Below, piece after piece: positions 29,110 to 38,674 of a stretch of DNA of 44,194 nt. The stretch spans positions 28,307-72,500 of the forward strand of contig JAHDCJ010000002.1 in the NCBI GenBank assembly GCA_020629935.1. Reading direction: 5' to 3'. The DNA is from Saprospiraceae bacterium. Lineage in GTDB: Bacteria > Bacteroidota > Bacteroidia > Chitinophagales > Saprospiraceae. The notes beneath the pieces were generated by a model, which worked only from the letters and a program-made list of their open reading frames with translations, made no database searches and had not been told where the DNA came from. Both the position numbers and the translations under genes were made by a program. Numbering within the stretch: position 1 is the first letter of the stretch; each line of letters starts with the position of its first letter.

Positions 29110-29267
29110 TTTTTTCTCTACAAAATACAAAAAAAGTACTTTGGACACCATTAAATAGGATGTAGATTTACAGTAACAAATCCAATTTACTGCCCACTTA
29201 ATCTAAAAAACAAAGAGTCGGAAAACGTTTCGACTCTGTTTTAAAAAACTCTTAACAGAGAAAAAAA

Positions 29268-29330
29268 ATGAATGTCCTCTATTGGCTTTCACGTGTTTTT
29301 AAGGAAATAATATTTTTTAGTAGCCTTTAA
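29268..29330 (+). CDS. Micro-ORF, 20 aa, MNVLYWLSRVFKEIIFFSSL
   Basis: ATG...TAA read directly; preceded by AACAGAGAAAAAAA; hydrophobic/amphipathic. Too short to prove coding. Confidence 0.25.
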   Translation: MNVLYWLSRVFKEIIFFSSL

Positions 29331-29406
29331 AATTGAATCGACTTAAAAACCAAACCATCAACCAAATCCGTCAAAACCCACATTTTGACCCTTTTGAAAT
29401 CCAATG

Positions 29407-29483
29407 TACGTCAGGACAGTAGAATTTAACGTGTTTGTAGCTAGTCATGTTAATGATATTGATGTCCTGACGTATTTTTTTTT
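29407..29483 (+). terminator. Orphan nested-stem terminator-like structure
   Basis: TACGTCAGGACA (29407-29418) / TGTCCTGACGTA (29463-29474), perfect 12 bp; inner TTAACGTG/CATGTTAA stem (29426-29453, one G-U); followed by T9. Confidence 0.6.
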
Positions 29484-29484
29484 G

Positions 29485-29506
29485 TTAAAAACAACGTTGT
29501 TTTTAA
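29485..29506. repeat. 22-bp perfect palindrome
   Basis: TTAAAAACAACGTTGTTTTTAA. Confidence 0.9.
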
Positions 29507-29715
29507 TAACCCAAGTTCTTTGAATTCTAGGTATTGATTTTTAAAATTACACCATCAATTACTTTTCTTTAATTCCTAAAATGCTTTAGATAAAACCAAA
29601 ATTTGGTATCTTTTAAAGCTAAGGTTTTAAAGGCTGCCCAAAAATGTGTATTTTCGTAGAAGAAAATACATGTAAAACGATACTCCCCAACATTTTTAAT
29701 CCTAGTTTAAACCGT

Positions 29716-29736
29716 ATGTAGTTTTTAAAACTACAT
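29716..29736. repeat. Perfect inverted repeat, 10-bp arms with 1-nt spacer
   Basis: ATGTAGTTTT-T-AAAACTACAT. Confidence 0.9.
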
Positions 29737-30027
29737 TGAATTGTTTTTGATAATAGCCCCTCATTTTTATCAGGTATAACTATGATTGGCTTGCTTTATG
29801 TTTTTTAACGTATGATCATAAAACAAGTGTAGGAATAAAGTCTTTTAGCCATCCACTAAAAGCAAAACCACTCAAATCAAATTAGATGTTTCTAAAATAA
29901 TAGACAAACATGATTTGTTTAAGGTGAAAACGTGTAACAATTTATTGACACGCTCCGTTAATATATTTATAAATGGATAATCTAAGGGTATGTACCGTTG
30001 GTTTACCGTCAATTTAACTGACAGCTT

Positions 30028-32421
30028 ATGAAACGAATTTTTATTAAAATAAGAATATTTATCGGGCTATTTTTATTTGCCTCGATGACTACTTTTGCGC
30101 AGAATGGAATGTATGATGTACGATTTCAAACAGCATACGATGGTTGTAATGCTTTTGTGGTGATACAAATCAAAGCAAATAATGCAGGAGCAACATTTAA
30201 AGTAGCTTCTCAAAATTATAGATTTGAATACAATAACTTGGTTCTATCTAATCCACAACTTGAAGCTGAATTAGGCTTGTCGGGTTTTGTAGTAGATGAA
30301 AACCAAATGAGTTCATTTTATGAACCACATAGTCTTAGCGGATCACTTGGGAATGTGATAAGTTATAGTGTGCCCATGATTTCTGGTAATGGCTATTTTT
30401 TAAATGAAACCAATTGGCTAAGTGTCGGTCGAATTAAATTTGACGTTTTAACAGAAGACAATCCATCGGATTTAGTTTGGAATGATTCCAACACGTTTCC
30501 AAGTACTACTATCCAAGAAAAAATTGGAGATCAAATTTATGGAGCAACAGAAGGGGAGTACAATGATAAAAATGGTTGGACTTTTGCACCTGTAGCCCTC
30601 GAAAAAACAGAACAAAACGAACATGTTTGTTTGTCTGATTTAGATCAAGTGTATTATTACGAAGTCAAAAATGCAACCGATGCAATCTGGGAAATTTCTC
30701 CAGCCAATGCAGCAGAGTTTGTCGCTCAACCTTGGAATGGTAGCGGTTTAGCTTTTAATAAAGGGGAAAAAGTCTTTGTTAGATTTTTAGATGCTTCCAT
30801 ACAAAATGTAGAAATAAAAGCCCTTCGTCCAACTTCATGTGAAAATGAATTCACATGGGACGTAAAACTTAATAGTGATGGGGTTTGGCCAGGCGATGTG
30901 AATCACGATGGGGAAGTTGATTGGGCTTCAGATGCTTCTGCATATCTTTTTGCTAAAAGCGTACTTGATTTACAAAAAATGGTCGATCCAAATTTTGAAA
31001 CAAATCCCCGACCAAGTGATATTAGTGGTTATGATGATGGTGCTTATTCCGTTCCTGTTGATCCCAGTACTTCGTATGATTGGGGCTGTCAATATGGAGA
31101 AGATTGGATTCAGCCCAATGGTAATCCCTTAGATATTTCTTATGATGGAGGAGCAGCTGTTAATCTAAAGCATGCAGATATCAATGGAGATGGAAACCTT
31201 GAATTAGGAACCGAAGGATATTATCCTGCAAATGAGACATTAAACTCTATTAGTACAGGAGCAAAAGATTTAGATGTAATAGCAAAATACGATTGGGATG
31301 CCATCGCACCATATAGCGGATCTGGTGGTTCTTCCTCCGGGTCTGGCGGTTCTCTGAACTTAATCCATTTGGATTCCGTACTTGTTCCAGATTTAGATGA
31401 ACTTCGATTGGTTGTTACTTTGGGAACAGAAGAAAACCCAATAGAAAATGTGCATTCTATTGCATTTGAAACCAAATTTAAATTTGGTACTTACTTGAAC
31501 CCAAGAGTAGATTATTCAGAATCTCATTTAGGTTCTAGTGCAGAGTTAAATACAGGAGATTTTCCAGCATTTGAAACAACAAATGATGAAGATCCAAGCT
31601 ATTATGTGGCTTTAGGTAGACATGATTTATCAGGAAAATCTTTTGGAGACGAAATAGTAAACTCTTTATTCTGTGATTTTCCTGTAGCAGGAATAGAACA
31701 CATTGATGAAGAAGAAATGGAAATATTATTAGAAGATGATTCTAAAAATAATGTAATTATTGATACCCTAGAAATTGAAATTACAAGAGCAGTTGTGCGT
31801 ACCACAAGTGGCGGCACGCTAGCGATAAAAGGAAGTAAAGTAGAAGTTCCTTACCGTCATGTGGTATTGCCTTTAGAATTAATTTCTTTTGAGGCTTTCG
31901 CAAAACGAGAAGATGCTAAACTACGATGGGAAACCGCAAATGAAGTTGCATTTGCAGGTTTTGAAATCGAGCGTTCTTTTGATGGAGTAACTTTTGAAAA
32001 AATAGCATGGGTAGCTTCTACCACTTTAGAAGGAGAAGGTGCTCAATATGAATACGTCGATGAAAATGTTCAGTCAGACGCTTATGTTTATTACCGGTTA
32101 AATATGTTAGACTTGGATGGCACATCTATCCATTCTAAAATACGAGAAGTTAAATTTGGTCAAAATGATTTTTCTTCTGTATCTATTCAACCCAACCCGG
32201 TGAAAGGGGAGTTTGAACTTAGTTTTGAAACTAATTTAGCAGACCCAGCCACCATTCAGATTGTGAATACCCTTGGACAAGTGGTTTTTCAACAAAATGA
32301 AAAAATTCAGGAAGGATTTAATCGTATCGCTATTGATGCGGCTAGTCTGAGTGCAGGAATGTATATGGTAGAAGTAAGACAAGGCCCTTATCGTTTTACT
32401 AGAAAGTTTGTAAAACAATAA
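30028..32421 (+). CDS. Large secreted protein with dockerin-like EF-hand motifs and T9SS type A sorting domain
   Basis: Signal peptide; GDVNHDGEVDWASDA and HADINGDGNLEL; LISFEAFAKREDAKLRWETANEVAFAGFEIERSFDGVTFEKIAWV; C-terminal IQPNPVKGEFELSF...SAGMYMVEVRQGPYRFTRKFVKQ. Confidence 0.88.
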   Translation: MKRIFIKIRIFIGLFLFASMTTFAQNGMYDVRFQTAYDGCNAFVVIQIKANNAGATFKVASQNYRFEYNNLVLSNPQLEAELGLSGFVVDENQMSSFYEPHSLSGSLGNVISYSVPMISGNGYFLNETNWLSVGRIKFDVLTEDNPSDLVWNDSNTFPSTTIQEKIGDQIYGATEGEYNDKNGWTFAPVALEKTEQNEHVCLSDLDQVYYYEVKNATDAIWEISPANAAEFVAQPWNGSGLAFNKGEKVFVRFLDASIQNVEIKALRPTSCENEFTWDVKLNSDGVWPGDVNHDGEVDWASDASAYLFAKSVLDLQKMVDPNFETNPRPSDISGYDDGAYSVPVDPSTSYDWGCQYGEDWIQPNGNPLDISYDGGAAVNLKHADINGDGNLELGTEGYYPANETLNSISTGAKDLDVIAKYDWDAIAPYSGSGGSSSGSGGSLNLIHLDSVLVPDLDELRLVVTLGTEENPIENVHSIAFETKFKFGTYLNPRVDYSESHLGSSAELNTGDFPAFETTNDEDPSYYVALGRHDLSGKSFGDEIVNSLFCDFPVAGIEHIDEEEMEILLEDDSKNNVIIDTLEIEITRAVVRTTSGGTLAIKGSKVEVPYRHVVLPLELISFEAFAKREDAKLRWETANEVAFAGFEIERSFDGVTFEKIAWVASTTLEGEGAQYEYVDENVQSDAYVYYRLNMLDLDGTSIHSKIREVKFGQNDFSSVSIQPNPVKGEFELSFETNLADPATIQIVNTLGQVVFQQNEKIQEGFNRIAIDAASLSAGMYMVEVRQGPYRFTRKFVKQ

Positions 32422-32490
32422 GCAGAATCCTCCCTCACAGTTTATGGCAAGTTTTTATAGGTAGTTTTATTAAATGTCGTTCATTTAACA

Positions 32491-32519
32491 CTCCCAGAAA
32501 CGTCTGGGAGTTTTTTTTT
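32491..32519 (+). terminator. Intrinsic terminator of the T9SS gene
   Basis: CTCCCAGA-aacg-TCTGGGAG-TTTTTTTTT. Confidence 0.92.
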
Positions 32520-32593
32520 GTTTAAAAGTCTACCAAACCAACTAAAATATTGAAAGGGAAGATGTATCTTGTGCAGTATCAATTTCATTGTTT

Positions 32594-33589
32594 ATGAAAG
32601 CATTAATTCCCGTTGCAGGTGTGGGTACCCGATTAAGACCCCACACTTATACCCAACCTAAACCTTTAATTCCTGTTGCAGGAAAGCCTATCATTTCATT
32701 TATTATCGAACAACTCTACGAAATAGGGATCACTGATTTCGTTTTTGTTATTGGTTATCTTGGCGAAAAAATCCAAGATTATGTAACCTTAGCTCATCCT
32801 GAAATTAATAAAACCTTTGTACATCAATCAGAGCGAAAAGGCCTTGGACATGCTGTTTGGACGGCAAGAGAAGCCTTAGAAGGGACTGATGAAGTTTTTA
32901 TAGTTTTAGGAGATACCATCTTTGAGGCAGATTTAAAAGAAATGATCGATGAACCGCTTTCTTGTCTTGGTGTAAAGAAAGTGGAACATCCTTCCAACTT
33001 TGGAGTAGCTGCTTTCGGTGAGGATCAAATGGTGACTAAAGTGGTTGAAAAACCCCAAATCCCATTAAGTAATATGGCTTTAGTCGGATTATATAAATGC
33101 TTAGATGTAAAAGGCTTGATTCAAGCGATTCAATATAATATTGATCATGACATCCGGACAAAAGATGAATACCAACTTACAGATGCCTTAATGCATATGA
33201 TCAACCAGGGGGCTAAGTTTAAAGCAGTAGAAATAAATAATTGGTTTGATTGTAGTAAAAAAGAAATTCTATTAGAGACCAATTCTACCTTATTGAAAAA
33301 AAGTGGATTTGCTTCTGAAGAAATTCCCGAATATATCAATAGCATTATTATTCATCCAGTAAGTATTGCTAAAAATTGTAAAATTAGTAACTCGATTATA
33401 GGTCCATTTGTTACTATTGGCGAACAAACAACCATTAATTATTCTATAGTAAAGAATTCTATTATTGGCAGTTATGCTTCCATTATAGAAGTCGTACTCG
33501 AAGAATCTGTAGTGGGTTCTGACGCTTCCATTAAAGGTTTAAGTCAAAGTTTAAATATTGGAGATAATACAGAAATTGATTTTAGCTAA
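32594..33589 (+). CDS. Sugar nucleotidyltransferase (glucose-1-phosphate thymidylyltransferase-like) with left-handed beta-helix C-terminus
   Basis: MKALIPVAGVGTRLRPHTYTQPKPLIPVAGKPI; VEKPQIPLSNMALVGLY; hexapeptide-like C-terminus. Confidence 0.9.
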   Translation: MKALIPVAGVGTRLRPHTYTQPKPLIPVAGKPIISFIIEQLYEIGITDFVFVIGYLGEKIQDYVTLAHPEINKTFVHQSERKGLGHAVWTAREALEGTDEVFIVLGDTIFEADLKEMIDEPLSCLGVKKVEHPSNFGVAAFGEDQMVTKVVEKPQIPLSNMALVGLYKCLDVKGLIQAIQYNIDHDIRTKDEYQLTDALMHMINQGAKFKAVEINNWFDCSKKEILLETNSTLLKKSGFASEEIPEYINSIIIHPVSIAKNCKISNSIIGPFVTIGEQTTINYSIVKNSIIGSYASIIEVVLEESVVGSDASIKGLSQSLNIGDNTEIDFS

Positions 33590-33599
33590 GTCTATTCCT

Positions 33600-35024
33600 T
33601 TATCGTAAAAGGTCTTCTAAATGTTTCTGCAATTGGATCGAATCTGTATGTTTGGGTTTAGGAGCAAAATTTCCATTTCTGTCAATAATAAAATATTCGG
33701 GAATGGCTCTTACATTATATGCTTTAATCACCTCAGAGTCTAAGCCTCCTTCAACAAATAAATGTATACCTTCTAAATTTCTAAAATTGACTTGATCTTT
33801 CCATTTTTCTGGTGATCGATCTAATGATAAATGAATAAACACAATATCATTTGATCCCAAACGTCGTTGTACGGTTTTAACCGTTTCTAATTTACTAATA
33901 CAGGGTCTACACCAAGTTGCCCAAAAATCAAGATAAACCAACTTCCCCCTATAGCTGTTTAAAGATACTTGATTTCCATAAATATCTTTCATTGTAAACA
34001 TCGGTGCTTCGCTTCCTACGGCGTATTTATTCGCTTCTTGAAAGGCTTCTAGTACCTTAGTGTCAAATTCTTCATATGGATTGACTTCTACAAAATTATT
34101 GAAGATCGGAATAATGGTATTAATATCTAATTTTTTAAATCCACGATCAATTAAATCGGCTTGAAAGAAAAACAATACTTCATCTTGTAATAAAGATTTA
34201 GACATTTCATATTGACCAGCATAAGGTTCCTTTTTATTTGGGCTTGTATCGTATTTGTAATTGACAAATCCAGCAAGAAATTTTCTATACTTGGCATTGG
34301 TTAATAACTTCGGATTATACATTTCTACTTCGTAAAGGAAGTCATAAAAGTCTGGGGTAATTTGATGGAGGTTTTTATAGCAATATCCATACAACATCAT
34401 TTTATAAGCCCAATCGTATTGTACCTCTGCCCAAATATATTCCCTGAAGGTTTTAGAAAGGGTACCATGTGTTTTTTGATAAAAATCAATGGCATCTAAT
34501 TTCCGCATTTTTTCACGATCCATCTCCTTGCTAAAATTCACCTGATTGAGTTGACGCATTCGGGTATCTAGATCTTCTTCCAACTCATAATGCACAATGC
34601 CTTTATTATAACCACGAAGTTTAAATCGGTTGGTCTCTTCTGGAAAACGCTTTTTAAACTCTTGAATAAAAATGTTATTCCCTGCACTTTTCCCTTCAAA
34701 CTTCATCGAAAATTGAAAATTCATCGCATCAAAATTCACATAAAGTGTATCATTAGGTTCAAGATAAACCTGGGCTTTATTCCTTGCGTATTCTATCGTT
34801 ACGAGTTGTGGCATTAAGATTTCTAAGGCAAAACCAAATTGATTGCTTTCATTTAATTTAGAAGTATAGGTTTCTACCGTATTATCCAAAAACTTTTTAT
34901 CCACACTGACCACAATATCTTTAGCAATGGCTTTATCAATATGGCCCATAAGCAAGGTGTTGGAACTTGCAAAAATGATTTGATAAGACAAGGTAAGGAG
35001 GCAAATCAACAAAAATCTTTTCAT
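33600..35024 (-). CDS. TlpA/AhpC-type thioredoxin-fold protein
   Basis: Signal peptide; LVYLDFWATWCRPCISKLETV active site; YNVRAIPEYFIIDRNG. Confidence 0.9.
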   Translation of the reverse strand: MKRFLLICLLTLSYQIIFASSNTLLMGHIDKAIAKDIVVSVDKKFLDNTVETYTSKLNESNQFGFALEILMPQLVTIEYARNKAQVYLEPNDTLYVNFDAMNFQFSMKFEGKSAGNNIFIQEFKKRFPEETNRFKLRGYNKGIVHYELEEDLDTRMRQLNQVNFSKEMDREKMRKLDAIDFYQKTHGTLSKTFREYIWAEVQYDWAYKMMLYGYCYKNLHQITPDFYDFLYEVEMYNPKLLTNAKYRKFLAGFVNYKYDTSPNKKEPYAGQYEMSKSLLQDEVLFFFQADLIDRGFKKLDINTIIPIFNNFVEVNPYEEFDTKVLEAFQEANKYAVGSEAPMFTMKDIYGNQVSLNSYRGKLVYLDFWATWCRPCISKLETVKTVQRRLGSNDIVFIHLSLDRSPEKWKDQVNFRNLEGIHLFVEGGLDSEVIKAYNVRAIPEYFIIDRNGNFAPKPKHTDSIQLQKHLEDLLR

Positions 35025-35307
35025 AGTAAATAGCTAAGTAGAGAGATAAATTTATAATAGTAACAATTCTACCAAAGATAGAATGTAAGCCAAAATGAAT
35101 TTTATAACCATTCAACTGATATTAATCGATATGGTTATGTAAAAACGAGATAGGAATCCAAATATATTAATATTCTATAAAATTAAAAACCGAGAAGATT
35201 TTTTCATTTCATTTTAATGTATCTTTAACATTCAGAAATCCTTCTTTACTTATACTAATACAAAGGATAGGCCAAAATATGAAATTTAGCCCAAGTGAAG
35301 TCGAGCA

Positions 35308-36240
35308 CTATCGCCAACTTATGGGTTGGGTATTTGATTTTTTCTTTAAATTTTTAGGCAAATTCTTAACCAACTCCGCTTTCAATAAGTCAATGAGTTT
35401 TCGTTTTAAATATCCTCGATGGATAACTAAACTGATGGCTCGAACAGGCTGAGGGGCATTAAATCGCTTAATATTGGCTTGCTGAGATTTAGACATATCT
35501 CGGACCGCTAACTCTGGAATTAATGTATATCCTTTTTGTTGATCCACTATTTTTTTAAGGGTTTCTAAACTTCCACTCTCAAAATTCAATTGTTGTTTTT
35601 CAATAGGTTGCTCCCCACATATATTAATCGCTTGACTCCGTAAACAATGGCCTTCTTTTAAAAGCCATAAATCTTTCATATTTAAATCCTCAATCTCTAT
35701 ATAAGGCCTGTTGATATATGGGTGTTGGCTAGAAATATAAAGTAAAAAATCTTCTTCAAATAATGGAAATTCAATCAAACCAGACTCCGTTATCGGAGCA
35801 GCTAAAATACCAATGTCTAACTGATCGTTTTGTAATCGAGATAAAATTTCGTTAGAAAGAATTTCCTCAATGAAAATCTCAATGTCTGGATATTGGTCGA
35901 TAAAACTAGAAATGAATAAGGGAATTAAATAAGGACTCAAGGTTGGAATGATACCTATTCGAAGTGTACCTGTAATTTCTCCTTTTTGCTCCTTAATCAA
36001 TTCATGAATTCGCTCCGATTCAAGTACCGCAATTCTTGCCTGATCTATTATCTTTCGGCCAATATCGGTCGTAAGAATCGGTTTTTTACTTCGATCAAAA
36101 ATGAGCACATTTAAAGTGTCTTCCAATTTTTTGATTTGCATACTAAGTGTTGGCTGAGTAACAAAACATTTTTTTGCTGCCTCACCAAAACTCTGATAAG
36201 TGTCTACCGCAATTACATATTCTAGTTGAGTTAAGGTCAT
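35308..36240 (-). CDS. oxyR: LysR-family regulator, OxyR-type peroxide sensor
   Basis: LysR HTH (FGEAAKKCFVTQPTLSMQIKKLE); EGHCLRSQAINIC with the two cysteines 9 residues apart as in OxyR. Confidence 0.88.
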   Translation of the reverse strand: MTLTQLEYVIAVDTYQSFGEAAKKCFVTQPTLSMQIKKLEDTLNVLIFDRSKKPILTTDIGRKIIDQARIAVLESERIHELIKEQKGEITGTLRIGIIPTLSPYLIPLFISSFIDQYPDIEIFIEEILSNEILSRLQNDQLDIGILAAPITESGLIEFPLFEEDFLLYISSQHPYINRPYIEIEDLNMKDLWLLKEGHCLRSQAINICGEQPIEKQQLNFESGSLETLKKIVDQQKGYTLIPELAVRDMSKSQQANIKRFNAPQPVRAISLVIHRGYLKRKLIDLLKAELVKNLPKNLKKKSNTQPISWR

Positions 36241-36332
36241 CGTCTATTGGTGCTTAATTTTATGATTATAAAATTTGTCTATGTAATATACAAAACAATA
36301 ACCAAAAACAATAATGTGTGCCTTAACTTTTC

Positions 36333-37586
36333 CTATGCTTTAACCTTTAGTTTGCTCAATCCTATAAGCAATCGATGAAGAATAGGACCTTTTTTCCCAT
36401 TCTTATGTCCTTTTCGAAAACTATCAAAATACATTTTAGTATAAATTGCGGCAAATAGGGCACATTTCTGATGACCGTATTTTTTGCCTGCTCGAAGTGC
36501 TTTTACATTTTTTGCTCCAAGGGCTTTCATCTGTTTTTCTGCAACTAAGGCATTCTTATAGGTGACTTGTTCATCTGCATTACAATAACACATCTGTACT
36601 GGGGCTTCTGGCTTCCAATTATATAAATCATTTTCTTTTAAGGCAAGCGTAAATTTATATTGTGGGTTCTCCACATATTCTTTTACCATATCATCAACGA
36701 CCATTTCTGTTGGAATTTTAGGTAAAGCTTTATTGACTTGACCCCGATTGTGTTTTCCGTCAAACAATTTAGGAATCAAAGTATCATAGGGCGGTTTGAA
36801 GATTTCATAAAATGTTTCTTTAGGTACAATCTCGTAAACTTCATTATATCCCTTTAATAAATAGGGCAAATAATGCGGCTCATCATAAGGCTTAAACATC
36901 ACCTCACTTTGCACGCCACTCATGTCATAAGCTCCAGACATTGGCGCACTGGCTGTAACTGGAAATTGTATTTTATAAGAGGCTTCTAATTCTTTATGTG
37001 TAGCCATCGCCGAATGACCGCCTTGAGAATAACCAGTCAAAAATAAATGGTCATTGGTTTCAATGCCAATTTTAGGATTTAATAATTTACTCGCTTTTAA
37101 AAAATCAATACTCGCCTGAGCTTCAGAATCTGCATGTTGATATAAATGAAATTTTTCTCCATGTCCTAAACCAATATAATCAGGCATCAAAACCGCATAA
37201 CCATCTGTGGCAAAAGCTACACAAATAGCGTTTTCTCCTCCAAGCTTTTTATTACGACCTTTTTCTATGCGTGTCCCATGGTGATAAATTAAAGTAGCCA
37301 TTGGCTTAGTCGCTCCAATAGGAACATAATATAAACCAGAAGCTTTAATCGGCGTTCCATCATGCCATTCGGTCATATAAATTACATCATACACATCCAC
37401 CCCATGATTTATAGGAATAATAAATTCAGGTACTTTGTTCTTCTTCCAAGTATCTTTGAGTTCTGCACTCGTGTAAGATGCCATCAAGGTGGAACTTACG
37501 ATCTTAGATTGTGCAACACTTTGTTTAATAGTAAATAGAAAAAATAGGCAACTTATAAAGAGGCCAGCGTAAATTGATTTTTGCAT
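36333..37586 (-). CDS. Secreted alpha/beta hydrolase (secretory lipase-like)
   Basis: Signal peptide MQKSIYAGLFISCLFFLFTIKQSVAQ; GYSQGGHSAMATHKEL nucleophile elbow; C-terminal GHQKC. Confidence 0.82.
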   Translation of the reverse strand: MQKSIYAGLFISCLFFLFTIKQSVAQSKIVSSTLMASYTSAELKDTWKKNKVPEFIIPINHGVDVYDVIYMTEWHDGTPIKASGLYYVPIGATKPMATLIYHHGTRIEKGRNKKLGGENAICVAFATDGYAVLMPDYIGLGHGEKFHLYQHADSEAQASIDFLKASKLLNPKIGIETNDHLFLTGYSQGGHSAMATHKELEASYKIQFPVTASAPMSGAYDMSGVQSEVMFKPYDEPHYLPYLLKGYNEVYEIVPKETFYEIFKPPYDTLIPKLFDGKHNRGQVNKALPKIPTEMVVDDMVKEYVENPQYKFTLALKENDLYNWKPEAPVQMCYCNADEQVTYKNALVAEKQMKALGAKNVKALRAGKKYGHQKCALFAAIYTKMYFDSFRKGHKNGKKGPILHRLLIGLSKLKVKA

Positions 37587-37675
37587 CGTTATTAATATTT
37601 TCCCTAAGATAATCATTCGTCTTTCCTCTTAAAAGAAAAGTTCAAATTTTAATATCAAAGAATTACCTTTATTTT

Positions 37676-38674
37676 ATGAAAATAGGAATTACTGGAGCTA
37701 CGGGACATGTAGGAGCTGCTTTATGTAGGGCATTATTGCTAGATGGAAATCATCAAGTTCGTGCCTTAGTTCATCGAAGCAAAAACCAAGCGCTTTCTGG
37801 TTTGGAACTCGAAGAACAGAAAGGAGATATTCTTGACTTGGATTCTATGCGACAATTTACGGAGGGCTTAGATGTAGTTATTCATCTTGCCGCAAAAATA
37901 TCGATTGATGGTGATCCTGATGGAAGTGTGTATAGGATCAATGTAAATGGAACCCAAAATGTGGTGCAGGCAGCTTATGATAACGGCGTGAAAAAGTGTA
38001 TTCATTTTAGTTCTATTCACGCCATGAATCCAACACCTTTAGATAAGGAGTTAAATGAAACAAGACCTTTGGTTGGCGAGGATTGGAAAGGATCAGCCTA
38101 TGATCAATCCAAAGCGGAAGCAGAAGTTTTTTTACAAACATTTATGAAAAAAACAGGATTTCATATCGTCATTATTTCCCCAACCTCTATCATTGGCCCT
38201 TTTGATTTTGGCCCTTCTTTACAAGGCTCGGCTTTGCTTGATATGTATTATGGAAAACTTCCTGCATTAATAAAAGGGGGATATGATTGGGTAGATGTTA
38301 GAGATGTAGCTCAAGGGACAATACAGGCCATGAACAAAGGAAAGGCCGGAGAAAAATATTTACTTTCGGGACATTTTATGTCATTGAAAAAAATGGCTGA
38401 TTTTGTCGCTTCATTGAATGGGAAAAAAGGCCCAAAATTGGTCTTGCCGTTTTGGCTCGCTGCCCTCGGCGTGCCTTTTGCTAAAATTCAAAGTAAACTG
38501 CGAGGCATCCCACCTGTATTTACACACGAAGCATTACATGCCATCAAATATGGAAGTACGCCAATTAGCCACGCAAAGGCATCTTCTGCGCTCGATTATC
38601 AACCTAGAGCCATTGAAGAAACACTAAAGGATGCCTTAGATTGGTTGGTTAAAAATAAAGCCAATTCTAGTTAA
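37676..38674 (+). CDS. NAD-dependent epimerase/dehydratase (extended SDR)
   Basis: MKIGITGATGHVGAALCRALL Rossmann motif; YDQSKAEAE active-site region. Confidence 0.9.
   Translation: MKIGITGATGHVGAALCRALLLDGNHQVRALVHRSKNQALSGLELEEQKGDILDLDSMRQFTEGLDVVIHLAAKISIDGDPDGSVYRINVNGTQNVVQAAYDNGVKKCIHFSSIHAMNPTPLDKELNETRPLVGEDWKGSAYDQSKAEAEVFLQTFMKKTGFHIVIISPTSIIGPFDFGPSLQGSALLDMYYGKLPALIKGGYDWVDVRDVAQGTIQAMNKGKAGEKYLLSGHFMSLKKMADFVASLNGKKGPKLVLPFWLAALGVPFAKIQSKLRGIPPVFTHEALHAIKYGSTPISHAKASSALDYQPRAIEETLKDALDWLVKNKANSS

Larger units (their letters stand above)
29115..29483 (+). ncRNA. Candidate small structured transcript, possibly encoding a 20-aa peptide
   Basis: Bounded by the 29078-29109 promoter motif and the 29407-29483 terminator-like structure; contains overlapping hairpins at 29214-29237 and 29234-29260. 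Confidence 0.35.

Noticed and set aside
29405-29524. 39-aa ORF MYVRTVEFNVFVASHVNDIDVLTYFFLLKTTLFLITQVL
   Set aside because: Runs straight through the terminator stem and T9 tract, whose repeats generate part of the peptide; transcription would probably stop inside it.
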